From NCBI GenBank assembly GCA_020055645.1, contig CM034549.1, forward strand, positions 21,349,930-21,413,929: a stretch of DNA of 64,000 nucleotides, in the 5' to 3' direction. The first letter of the stretch is position 1; the number at the start of each line of letters is the position of its first letter. The notes under the pieces were generated by a model. It was given only the letters and a program-made list of their open reading frames with translations. It did not search any database and was not told the origin of the DNA. This stretch comes from Tomocerus qinae. Taxonomy: Eukaryota; Arthropoda; Collembola; Entomobryomorpha; Tomoceridae. The translations under genes and the position numbers were made by a program. Below are positions 52,701 to 64,000 of this stretch, in pieces.

Positions 52701-54882
52701 AGTGATATTAAGTAATATAAAGAGGGGAGTAGCATATATGGGGCTATTAACTATGGTAAGGAATTATGTGGAGCGCTCTGTGCAATGTAGAGTTAAAAAA
52801 ATGGTAGTAAAAATACCATAATAATGCTGTTGGTGATGTGATGTGGGATTGGGTTGGGATGCTAGTAGTAGTATTGTGTAGCGACTACGTTAGTAATGGT
52901 GTAATGTTGTAGATAGTATTTAGTATAATATAAAAGAAGATAGTAGGGCACTCTGTGCCTTGCTCTTTCCCATCTCATCTTCATAGTTGTTGTAATTTGA
53001 AGTAATGTTCTCGGACGAGCCTTAGCCAAAGGAAAACCAGCTCAGCCCATCCTGCTATCTGGTGAACGAGTCTTAAGTAAAAGGAGATTTTATCAGTACT
53101 ACTGCTTACTGATGTGATGTCAAGTTGGATGTGCTTAGTGGGCCGTTATAAAGAGTGACTCGGAAATTCACAATGTAGGAAAGAAAGCAAGTTCGTCTTT
53201 AGAATGTGGACTAGTCAAGTGGAGTGAACTTTTAGAATCGACTAGTAATAGTGACTCTACTTATGTATGTATGCATTTCTGCATTGGGCTAGTAGATATA
53301 ACGAATATTATCAGATGAGCTATACTGTAAATCGTATCCGTAAACTCGGCTTTTCTATTCAAGGAAAAGTTAAACTAAAGAGCCAGAGAGTTGTTACATT
53401 TTGTGAATGCTCACTCCCACAGTGCATACAGACTTTTTCCAACCGAATTTAGGAAAACTAAAGGCTATGTTGATGCCATTCCACTGAAAGAAGAGGGAAT
53501 GATGATGGGCTTCTTTCTTTCTACCCGTCTAATACCATATAGAATGTAACTGTATCTCTTCGTGGTGTGTAGTTTGATTTCGTCTCTAGTGCACAAAATG
53601 TAAGTGGAGAGGAGAGAAAGGAAATAAGGAGCTGACGGACTCAAGAGCATCCACTTCCATCAACCCAACCAAACCAAAGACATTCACTAATGACGAAGAT
53701 TCCTTAAAAACTCATAGACTATACGCAAGGACATCTTTCTTATACTCTTCTCATTCATCAGACGAGCAACCTAAATCAAGTACAATGTAAATAAAACTCC
53801 CTTGCCTCCCATCAATAAAAATTCTACAGTGCCACAAGACATGGTGATACCAAACAAAAACTACCATCAAACAAAGAACATGTAGTAGTACAGCTATTAT
53901 TGAATTTTCTTAGCTTCTGATTATTAACAATCACTTCTGCGTACCATTTACTGCTAGAAAATAATGTTGAGTTTATAGATACTCCTACTAAACTATGAGG
54001 AGGAAATAGACAAATTGGGAGTGATATTATTTTGGAGATGCATAATAAGAGCTATTGAAGCATTAGAGGAATGTGAGAATGGATATTGTACATTAAATCA
54101 GAGATTCATTTTACACAGCGCATTCTTGTTGTTCTCTCTTGCGAACAAGTAAATATTCTTGTTCTTGTCCCGTTTCATCACATCACTCTTGAAGAAAGTC
54201 ACTATGATACTCTTCCACATTTCTCTATCTGTCTTCTAACTACTTTTCTCATTTCTCTGCTGACTGAACTGATTTAACTTCACTTCACTTACTCTCCCAG
54301 TTCAGCTTCTTTCTACCCCTACCAAACTAACTCAAACGTCACACTGCCACATCTCAAATCTACACCGCCGCACTCTATGTCCAAATACTAATCAATTCCT
54401 AAAACTTCAGACCCTACGGACTCTACTGTTTGAGAAAAAAATTCGCTCAGAAAAGTTAACTCAGTTTTTGTTACAATTTTCAATTAAAATTTATTGACAT
54501 CCACAATACTCGGCTTGGATAGGTAATCAACTAAGGAATAAATGACAGTTCATGTACCTAAAAATATCTCAATGTTTTAAAGAAAATTAGTAGCAAATAG
54601 ATTAGTAGCCAATTTGGAATTCAATCACTATATAATTAGAATTTTGTTACGTGCATGCGTCCATGTATGTTTTCTTGAATGTACCGCCTAATTTTCATAG
54701 TTCGAAAAACCAACTTCACTGTTACTATTGTTCTATCCTGGGTTCACATCACAATTTTTCGAAATTAACGGAAGTGATCGGGTCTAGTGCAATATGAAAC
54801 AATTTTAATAATCAATTATATTTTGTATATTATAAATTCAAAAATGAACTTCTGACTCGAGCTACGCTACCATTTTACCGAT

Positions 54883-54966
54883 TCTTAAGACGACCTTTCG
54901 AATAATATCAGCCTTCTTTATGTACCTCAAGGGCAAGTATTTATTTTAGAGTTCGAAAGTTGATGG
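54883..54966 (+). repeat. Old repeat, copy A
   Basis: It shares CTTAA-ACGA-CTTTC at its start, GGG-AA-TATT in the middle and TTTTAG-GTTC-AAAGTTGA-GG at its end with copy B, with substitutions throughout and small indels. Confidence 0.55.
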
Positions 54967-55261
54967 GTCCGATCATCATAAACGACAACATTCGTAACAA
55001 GTTGTGGCAGTTAGATCAAAATGATTTAGTCAAATCAAATAATATAGGCTTGGGTACTTTGTAAAGAGAAGTACGGATTTTATCCAAAGCTACGCATCAT
55101 AATCTATAGATAAACGATATAAACCGAGACCTATAATATTGTACCAAAATCACATTTTGTAATTCATAATTTCAAAATTAATCAACTTGAGAAGTGAGTC
55201 ACAAAAATGTCATTTTAGTTGTGGATTAAAAATGTCTAATATTATGGTTGCCGTCCATAGT

Positions 55262-55347
55262 CCTTAAAACGAGCTTTCAAACGGTATACAATTTGTTAAT
55301 GTAGCTACATGGGAAATATTGCTTGTTTTAGCGTTCCAAAGTTGAGG
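55262..55347 (+). repeat. Old repeat, copy B
   Basis: A direct copy of A, offset by about 379 bp. It shares the same order of conserved words. The DNA just before it contains CATAGTCCTTAA, which also occurs inverted at the edge of copy C. Confidence 0.55.
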
Positions 55348-55615
55348 GTAATTGTAATTAAAGGGTTACTTTCACATAAGTATGACGTATAACGCGTTTG
55401 ACATTTCTATGAATCTGAAAGTCACTTTCATAGTAATCCATTATACCTGAAAAATTAAAAGACACTTTTAGCAATCGCAATTTTATAGTTTGAACTATTT
55501 ATGCAACGTTTGATGGACATTTTATATATGAAATATAAAAGAATTGTCATTTAAGCTCATGGTCGAAAATCATTTATTAGCCACCAAGTATCGCTTTTGA
55601 TGATTACATGCTGTC

Positions 55616-55678
55616 TCAGCTAAAAATAAATACTTCCCCTGAATTACCAAGGCCGAGAGCTCGTGTTAAGGACTATGA
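55616..55678 (-). repeat. Old repeat, copy C (inverted)
   Basis: On the minus strand it reads CATAGTCCTTAA, then ACGAGCT-TC and, further on, GGG-AAGTATTTATTTT-AG, in the same order as copies A and B. The end after the TTTTAG word is not well conserved. Confidence 0.5.
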
Positions 55679-56170
55679 ATGATATTTTCAACGCAGAAGT
55701 AAATTGGCGGCTTTTCCTGCAGTATAAAAATTGTGTACATTTTAATAGTGATTCATTGCTAAAATCAGTCTCTCTAAATGCTTCCTGATTTGAAAAGTTT
55801 TAAGCTTATACGCAAGCTATGTAAAATCATATCGGAAATGTATAATGAAAAAAATGTAAATATTGGAACTCGGCTACTTAGAATTTTAAAATACCCGTAA
55901 TTTTTATAAATTCTTTATTCAGGTTTCGAAGCGGAAAGAGTTTTTAGAATAGCACAAAAACAGGAAATATTCGTGACAGACAGATAGTATAGCTGTGTGC
56001 TAACATGTAGAATATGATATCTATTAGCACAGTGATGTCGATGGTTCACATTGAAATGTAGTTTACGTGAAAAAGGAATTTTCGTAGAAAAATCCAATAG
56101 CCACTTTCGCAGTAAGTTATCTGTTGAAAGAAACGATAGAAATGAGTGCCAAATTCAAGCGTGCTAATTT

Positions 56171-59100
56171 ATGGGAAGTTCTTGAGAAGTATGAGTTATA
56201 AAATAAAAGGAAGATGTCAACCTCCAGTGATTTTATTACATACACATAAATGTTAGAATGTAATAATACACAGATCCCATTTTCTTTGACTATGTAAGAA
56301 AGGGTTTGAAAGTAAAATAGTCAAAGCGCAGTCACCTAAGGGTAATCTATTGTGCAATCTTTCACAGTAAAGTGCGGGTACCCTCATTTAAGTGCTTTTA
56401 GGTGATGTTAATAGTATGACTGGAGATGTCAAAGAGAAATGATGTTCAAGAGTGGTTGTCTCCACTATAAAGTGTGATTTTTGCGAAAATGGAATAAAAT
56501 TGGACATTTTAATGTCATTTAGTTAGACAATATTGATTAGTGGTGTTGGAGAAAGTGTTCCTTCGGAGAAACGAATAGCTAAGGTAGAGGCTAGGAAGAA
56601 AAAGCAATAGATATTAACTGATATATTAAAGTCTGACTAGTTTTTCTTGGGTGCTTTGCTTTCGATCGTCTTTTTAGTTAGATGTAATGTGGTGGTGACT
56701 TGACTTTAGTTGGAGAGGCGGTAAATCAGCATTTTATTCATGACACAAAAATGGGAGACCATTAGCAAATTCCAGCAATATGAGATGATAAATAGCTGCC
56801 ATTAGGAGTCAAACGTGGAATTTTTCATTTGTGCTTCTGGTTGGTGACTGACTAATCCCTCTGTCTCTTCTTTCCACTCTCTCATTCCAACAAACGAAAC
56901 TATCTTTTATCTCACTCTTTTCCTTCGGTACGTTAACTAACTACGAACTCTACGCTTCCCTTTTCCATTCGCCAACTGATGATTATGAAAAGCTGGGGAG
57001 CTAAATACCTCTGCTGCATTTCTTACACTTCCCAATTCCCATCATGCATTCAGAACTCAACATCTAGCAAACAAGGATTACATACACAGCCACCTATTTA
57101 CATATGCACGCTTCTCCTACCAACAACCACTACCAAATGTCGTGTATACCAAGGCATTTTTTATTATTAGTAAGCATCACAACTGCAATAACCGATTATT
57201 ATTTATTTTCGTCATTTTTTCCAACTCTGTCTGCTACCCTCCACCATATTAGTATTGTCATTGTCATCCATCGTTCACGAGCACGGATAATCGACGTAAA
57301 TCCTTTAATGATACAAGTCATTCATACTGATATAAAATCTTTCTTTTAGGTACACAACGACCGTGAGTCACTCACTTGCAATTACTCCTGCCCTTGAAAA
57401 CAGACGTTCCCCTCTATTATTATTATCTTTACATTTTACAGGTACGAAAATTAGCTCTAATACAATTTCCACCTCAAGATCATCCCAAATCTTAATCAAA
57501 TGTTCATTAATTAAGATTATTGTGTTATCAAGCAATTTGTACCAAATAGACTGTATTCAAGGGCAAATATACAAAGAAGGAATTCAAACATAACGTTAAT
57601 CTACCCAATACATAAGGAAATGACGACCTAAAGCAATCTACGTTGAATTGTTTAGTAGTAAATATTAAGAATGTATTATCTGGTTATAAAAGGTATAGAA
57701 AATAATGCCTATAGTAGTAAATGTACCTAAATAAATGTAACGCTTCGTTTAGAATGCAAACAAATGCCCTTTTTTGTCATTTGGTTTTACATTAGCATGC
57801 AGGGCATATCAATTTGAACATAATAATGGTTTTCTGTAAAAAAGAAGCTATATTTTTTGCAATTGTGGTTTGATTCATTCCTTGAATTTTACTTTAGAAT
57901 AAATACGCATAAGTAATAACGATGCAGGTAGCTAGAGACATAATAAGTCTTAGTCATACCAAGAGAGAAGCAAAACCAGAACAGAATATTATGACATTTC
58001 ATAGAGCATTCGTAATTTTTCACGGCCGTACTGGTGCAGTGGTAGAAAAGGATCGCGTATACCTTCAAATAACTCACGCCAATTCTCGCATGCCATATTA
58101 TCAACTATTACAACTAATAAGAGTGCATTTACGATAGCAGACAGTACAAAGTAAGGAAGACAAGATAAGTTACCATCTGATGTTAATCTGTCTGAGAATT
58201 TAGGTTATAAAAACATTAATACCATTTCTAATACTGATATATGTATTTTAATTTTGTTGTTCTGCTATCCTCGTTTCTATGATGTGATGTGGTTAGGTTA
58301 AGTCACGGAATCTTGCAGAAATACCAAGAAATGCTTTTCCAATTGAGTTTCCTGAGTGAATCTATCACATCAAACGCTAGAAAAATACTGAGGCAATTTT
58401 CTTGGTTGCATTACTGATATTTTACAAGTAAATAGTTGTATAAGAGTTTTTTGTTGGTTTATATAAAGGAATTCTACATCCCTCCCCACTTGCTTCGTCA
58501 ACTATAAAAACTTAATTGAAGTTAACATTAGTGGAGAGAGGAGAGCTCGAGTTGATAAAATTGAATTTAGTTCACAAAACATATTTTGATACACTTCTGC
58601 GTGATAAAGTCGAGAAGCACCTTATCCTCAATCATGTTGAATAAAAACCTCAACGCACGGACAAAAAACGCAGACACGAAATGAACAAGAGATGTGACGT
58701 GTTTCTGTACATGGAGTATTCTGTAATTTTGTAAGAAATGTCTCAACTCATCACACCAAAACCGCATTCATCAAACGTAGGAGAGATAATGAAGCATAGA
58801 CGACCAACTACCAACTGCCATATGCTGTTCTTTCGTCTAATGAGATCTTCATTTTAAACAAACATAATTTTTGTGTATTTTCAGAATAAGTAGTTACACG
58901 TACTTAAGTAGTACTAGCAATATGTTTTGAAAATGTTTGCGATAAATCCGTGCGAAACTAGGAGCGTGTTTGCACTTTACACTTGGTTCCCTGGCCTTCT
59001 ACTATTACTTATGTTATCATCTTGGCATGAAAACAATTTGCAGAGGAACTGCTGTTTAGTATTTGTACATAGTCACTGATGCTCATGAAAGATTTACATG

Positions 59101-62100
59101 ATTATGACTAATGTGTGTTTGAATTGAAATGATTGCTACTAAGAACCGTACATGAAAACAGTTGCAGATGATATTTTCTTGCAAAAAAAAAACTTTACAC
59201 ACATTAAATCCAGCAAATAGGAAAATTACAAAAACTCATCATTTATTAGCGTTTCATTCACAGTTTTGACATTTCATAAGAATAAATTATGATATTTACC
59301 GTTTACGAGGGATTTAGCTAGGAAATGCATTCGTGTGTAGCTATTTACGTATGTCATTGTCCGTGTTTACTGCTACGATGCAAATTTTTTAATTTTGAAA
59401 TGACTCTCCCAGAATAGAAGTAGTAAATAATTGCACGCTAACCTATTCAATAATGTTTTGCAGTCCAGAAAGAAGAAGGTAAGTTTTGAGTTAGTAGTCT
59501 CTACCTTACGACATAAAGCTGAAGAGGTAAACGGGAAAAGCTGATTTTAGGCTAAACACAATAAATAATCGCTAATGGGAAGGCCTTCTTTATGAGTTTT
59601 GTGTTCAGCGGAGCAAGAGCCATTTGTACATTTGTTTTGACAGTTATTAGCCATTTTCCCTCAAATTTGACATGTCATTTGGCATATGGGAATGGAATGG
59701 TATCATTTACATGGAGTAATAGTCCCGAGTCTTCACACACGCACACGCCTTGTATATCCATACATAAAATTCCTACAGGCGATTATAATACCCCATTACA
59801 TAATATTTACCTATGTTTATGAACATCTATGAGAGATGGACCTCTTGAAGGATGATACTTCTTAAACTAGTAAACTCACATTAGTTCAGTGGACCACCTC
59901 ACTAACCGCCGCCGGTATCCCTATACATTACACATCTGTGAAGTGAGCCAAAAAGCCACACGGCCAAACCAAAGCTGAATTAGTCAACAGAGAATCTCCA
60001 TTTACCATACGTACCTTCAACCAGACAAGGATATACATCACAAGACAACAACACTCATGTATTTTCTATGTCATATTATATTTATTACACTATACCTACA
60101 AAAGCCTGCTACTTACCACTTACAACCAGCAGTGCTTCGTAACTAATGAAATACCAACATATTTTTTATCTATGCAAATACCATTAGAGCGTTGTAAAAA
60201 ATGGATATCGCAATATTATTAGGCTAAATTGCACAGGATATTTAATACTTGGTGTAAACACTGAATTAATGTCACAGATAAGGATCAGGAGAGAATTTGG
60301 TGGATTTACAACGCGGAGAAGTTATTAATTGAATGGAATGAGAGGATGAAGGCGGGACATCTCTTGATTTCATTTAGATATTCTAGGCTGACATTATGCA
60401 GCCGCAATAAAAATTTTATGCTACTTATACGTAATAAAGACAGAGATGTGTAAAGTGTAAGTCGGGGTGTGTACTACAGATACTCTGTGCACAAAGTATA
60501 GAGTATGGTTGCAATTGATGTTGTTTCGCCCCGGGTCTACTCCATCTCCACAGACAGTCTGTTGTTTTGTAAATAAACGCATATATTTTGCAGGATTGTG
60601 ATAACACTCGACGGTATTCATTAGACAAGATAAGACAACAAAATGCGTAACACAGTTGACGCTACGTCTTGTGTGGCTTTTCTATACTTGCATTTCTTAA
60701 TATATGCATTTTGCATGCTGATAATGACTTCTGTAGATTTTGATCAGAGGCCAAGTGCCAAATCAAGTCCACTCCATCCAATCCCACTGACAACTGAAAT
60801 GAACAGTCTCGTCCAGTCATGTGAGTTAGTTAACTACTCAGATACATTCTTTGATAGCACACCAAGAGCTAAGGCAACTCAGAATATGTTACACATAGGC
60901 TTAGTTCTCACTCTTCTAGTTAGAAAAGGATAAAAAATGAGTAGTCGACAATCTTGTACTCTTAACTCAACTCTCAAGATATCACATTACAGATAACAGT
61001 TGAAGAAGGACATTTTCCTCTACATTATAATTCCCTTCTAAATTACTCCTTTCATGTCCTGTACATGGGAGGCACACAAGAGAAATCATTACAAGTTTCT
61101 CCTTACTACTTAAGTGTTTATTAATTCACAACGCTCGCTATCTCTCCACCATCGCCTATATTTATATACGTTAAGCAATAGCTCCAAATTATAATTTACT
61201 GTCATTTTTATATCTATTATTTCTTAATGTGATTGTACTTACATCCTTGTTACTTGTTAGAGTGGCTTAATTTACATACACTCACCTACCAGCTATGAGA
61301 ACTCTCTACTTTATCCATTTACACAGAAAACTCTAACAAGAGACTATCTGGCAACCAATAAATGAGAATTAAATGCAAAATAATCCAATTCAGACTGAAT
61401 TACTGATTGCAAACTTGGGGAAATTAACAATAATGTTGATGGATGCAATTTAAATGCATCCTCTCCCTATGTATTTACTCTCCTTGTTTTTATATTGCAT
61501 TGAGTCAATGAAAACTGAAGAGTTACTACCTACCGCGTAGAAACTACAGAATTGCATTTATTTATGCATTGGCTTGAATTGCCTTCTCCCTCCCATATAA
61601 AATGTGCATTAACATCCATCCTTATCCTTAGTTAGCATGAAACAAATGAATTAGCTACTCATATTGTTGGAAAAGGATTAAGTATGCACTTAGCTCATTG
61701 TTGGAAACACAGATGTAAATAACCAGCCAAGTAAAATTACTCAAGTTCAGGTAGTGTTTCTTTAATTAAACATTCCATGCCAGACTCTCGTCAAGTTCTT
61801 CTTTCTCATCAAATCCAATCTTACTGCCTACCTGATTAACAACTTTCCGTCTTCTATGAAATATTAATAAAATACACAAGTTTTCATTAGCCTTATAATT
61901 TTGTAGGTACTTGAGCCAAACGACGATATTGTGTATACAGCACTTGAGATTCTCTTAATTTACAGCTTAGTTAAGTATTATACTACGCAGTTCGGATTTA
62001 TTAACCAAAACAGTTCGCAATAGTAGATAGCTCGACCTAGGTGAAATCTGTCTTAATCTTACAATATTAATTACATATTTTCGTCAAACTAAATGTAAAT

Positions 62101-64000
62101 TCGCTCTTATTCTCATCAATATAGAAAGTAGGTTTGAGATAAAGTTTTTGTTTGTGAATACAGTCATAAATTATTTGCTAATTTGCCCCATTCCCAGAAT
62201 CTACTATAGTAAAATATAATATAATTTTGTTATTAATCACTCGCCATAAGAAAACCAAGGTGTGTCAATAGCATTTGTAATTAAACAACATAATACCAAG
62301 TAAATAAGATTCTCTTCCCAAAAGGCACTGCTTGCTATGCAAACCACTGTATACATTGCCCACACCTACATACCTACTTATTGTTAGTTAGTTCATTTGA
62401 TAAGTGCGGAAAACAGAGGCCAGTTTATTTTCTTTGGATGTAGTTGCCTTTGTGGTTGCTCTTGGAACATTTATTTACGAGTCTAACTGGCTTTCGCTCC
62501 CACTAAAGAATAGACAGAGTAAACTTTTGCGACAGACAACAAAGGAACCAAGTGTGAAGTGTGACACCTGCTCACTTTGTCGTTCTAGATAATTTCCATT
62601 CTCCTCTCTCTCTCTCTCTCTTGTTAGTTATAGGAGCAACGAAAGACTCGAATGACTATTGAAACAAAGCGAGGCTAAAGACTCCTATGCACGGAGAAAA
62701 TAAGATTCAAGAGCTGTTGTTTCGCTTGGCTAGTTGTTTTCTGGGAATGACATTACTACGCACGCTACTCTATTGCTGTGGTCTTGTCGGAGCAAGGAGA
62801 AAGTTTAGTTGGGTGGAACATAGTCAATAAGACTCTTAAAACAAGAGACTAATGCCCGAAGAATATATTCAGACATACTTATTATACACTCTTGGGTAAA
62901 CAACATATACTAACAGTCTATATATAGATAGGTGTAAACAAGTGATATATGAATTGCAAAAAAACTGCTATAGCTTTGCAAAAATGTAAACAACCGCTAT
63001 AGTACATATGTAAATACGAGTACTAACTATGCCCTTAGCAAAAATAAATAGATAGGAGTACTAGGCCTTTAGCAAAGATAAATAAAAGTAGACTAGTATT
63101 TCTTTGCTTTGCTCTATTAGCCATTTAAGCAGTAGGGATAAATATGATTAACAGAGGTACATATAGATTTAGTAGCCAATTTCAACCTACATATAAACAG
63201 GCTTGTTTTATTTTCGACAGGGATAATATAAATCTTCAAAACAAAACAAAGCCCATTGAGGAGAAGTTTAACCTACTAAGGGAGAAAAATGTAGTCGTTT
63301 TCCTATAACGCCCTGTAGTTTACGGATATAAATGCAGCTGTCGGTGAGAAAGTTGAGAAATGGGAGAAAGAACCTGAAATTATAGGTATAGAGTGGATTT
63401 ATGCTCTAAAACCAAAGGAGAGAAAATAACTATAGAAATTTACAAGTGGGAGAAGATTATAGGATATACTGGGAAATTGTATGTATAGTTATTACTTGTA
63501 CTGCTTCTCTAGTACTTATGTAAATGCAAAGGAGAGATAGTAGTTGTAAATGGAGTTGGAGTAATAGTTGTGTCTGTCTTCATGTATGAGTAAACAACAA
63601 TCTAGTGAAGTTAGTCAGAGTTTCTGTTGAGGAGATGAAGTTGATTGTGGGTTTTCTTGGCTAAAATAAAATGAGTTGAGTTAGAGACGGAGAAAGGAAG
63701 ACTGTAAATATATTATATTTCCTCTGCTATAGACATTTCTGTTTTTATGCATCCAGCAGTATAAACTCATATGATATAGCACTTTGTTGATAAAAGGCAG
63801 AGTAACTTAAATAAATAGGAAGCTATATAAAATCATACGTATAGATAGGGAGGATCTAGTTTGTGTATTATTGTAATGAATCTGAGTCTATCTGTGTGAA
63901 TTTTGTATCAAAGACAAGAAATTTCTAAATTGAGTGTCGGGAGGCTTCTTCAGTTGTGGAAGACTTAGGAAGTCAGTTCTATTTAGAAAGGAAGACATGA
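56171..64000. other. Gene-poor DNA with alternating strand bias
   Basis: No supported gene. The + strand is G-rich at about 56.2-56.8 kb, C-rich at 56.85-57.5 kb, C-rich at about 59.9-60.2 kb and strongly G-rich at 63.2-64.0 kb. A 71-codon + frame at 57,922-58,137 (with NIMTFHRAFVIFHGRTGAVV) looks protein-like but matches nothing known. An A-rich run lies near 59,185. No RNA genes were seen. Confidence 0.5.
62604..62620 (+). repeat. CT dinucleotide tract
   Basis: A pyrimidine run of about eight CT units. The minus strand is therefore a GA tract, like the purine tract at 42.44 kb. Confidence 0.75.

Larger units (their letters stand above)
42561..54420. other. Gene-poor DNA with the clearest strand-composition oscillation
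   Basis: No supported gene. C-to-G switches lie in AT-rich cores near 44.2, 45.55, 46.8, 48.75, 50.65 and 52.4 kb. G-to-C switches lie near 45.13, 45.9, 47.8-48.0, 49.5, 51.4 and 53.1-53.5 kb. Hand counts per 60 bases: 50,221 has 20 C and 2 G; 51,061 has 17 G and 4 C; 51,961 has 14 C and 2 G; 52,681 has 17 G and 4 C. GTCAAGTC words sit at or near several G-to-C switches (about 45,040, 48,015, 51,366). Short GC-rich open frames at 47,944-48,058 and 52,997-53,110 are unconvincing. Confidence 0.55.
54421..56170. other. AT-rich block carrying an old repeat family
   Basis: An AT-rich stretch without a supported gene. It holds three diverged copies of a repeat of about 60-90 bp, listed separately. 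Sequence style differs from the flanking C-rich and G-rich DNA, with many TTCGAAA-like words. The block is probably an old, nested or tandemly duplicated transposon remnant. Confidence 0.45.

Noticed and set aside
1..64000. CRISPR arrays, bacterial operons, phage or integrated virus genes
   Set aside because: No regularly spaced direct repeats, no tightly packed long ORFs, and no viral polymerase, integrase or capsid-like frames were seen.

Overview
The window is nuclear DNA of a eukaryote, most likely an invertebrate animal. It is AT-rich, has GT-AG introns of about 77-120 bp, AATAAA poly(A) signals, and traces of animal-type genes (NUP58, a TKL-type protein kinase, a POT1-like OB fold). Nothing fixes the species. 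I see no prokaryotic gene organisation, rRNA, convincing tRNA, CRISPR array, or transposase or reverse transcriptase ORF. At this base composition open frames of about 100 codons arise by chance, so ORF length alone was not used as evidence.

Layout: 1-9.9 kb shows no gene. At 9.9-12.6 kb there are short exon-like frames, including a broken POT1-like OB-fold fragment (11,985-12,307, +). At 12.6-17.1 kb I see nothing genic. The informative part is 17.1-25.6 kb. It holds a 45-bp inverted repeat; one intact two-exon gene for a 123-residue protein I do not recognise (17,842-18,330, +); two long imperfect palindromes of MITE type (21.8-22.05 kb and 22.35-22.67 kb); a frame-broken, intron-retaining NUP58 (23,126-24,158, +); and, about 190 bp downstream on the same strand, a degenerate kinase (24,351-25,576, +). 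From 25.9 to 64 kb there is no gene I can support, apart from a few GC-richer exon-like frames.

The main large-scale pattern is compositional. The gene-poor DNA alternates between C-rich and G-rich stretches of the + strand every 1-3 kb or so. The change from C-rich to G-rich falls in AT-rich cores, and the change from G-rich to C-rich falls in GC-richer, purine-then-pyrimidine junctions. Several junctions carry words such as TGATG repeats and GTCAAGTC. The pattern suggests many small divergent units (replication initiation or bidirectional transcription), but this is inference.

The genes do not form an evident pathway. The three recognisable ones are broken or degenerate while the short unknown gene is intact. 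That fits a decaying, low-constraint chromosome segment, or local sequence error, rather than an operon-like system.
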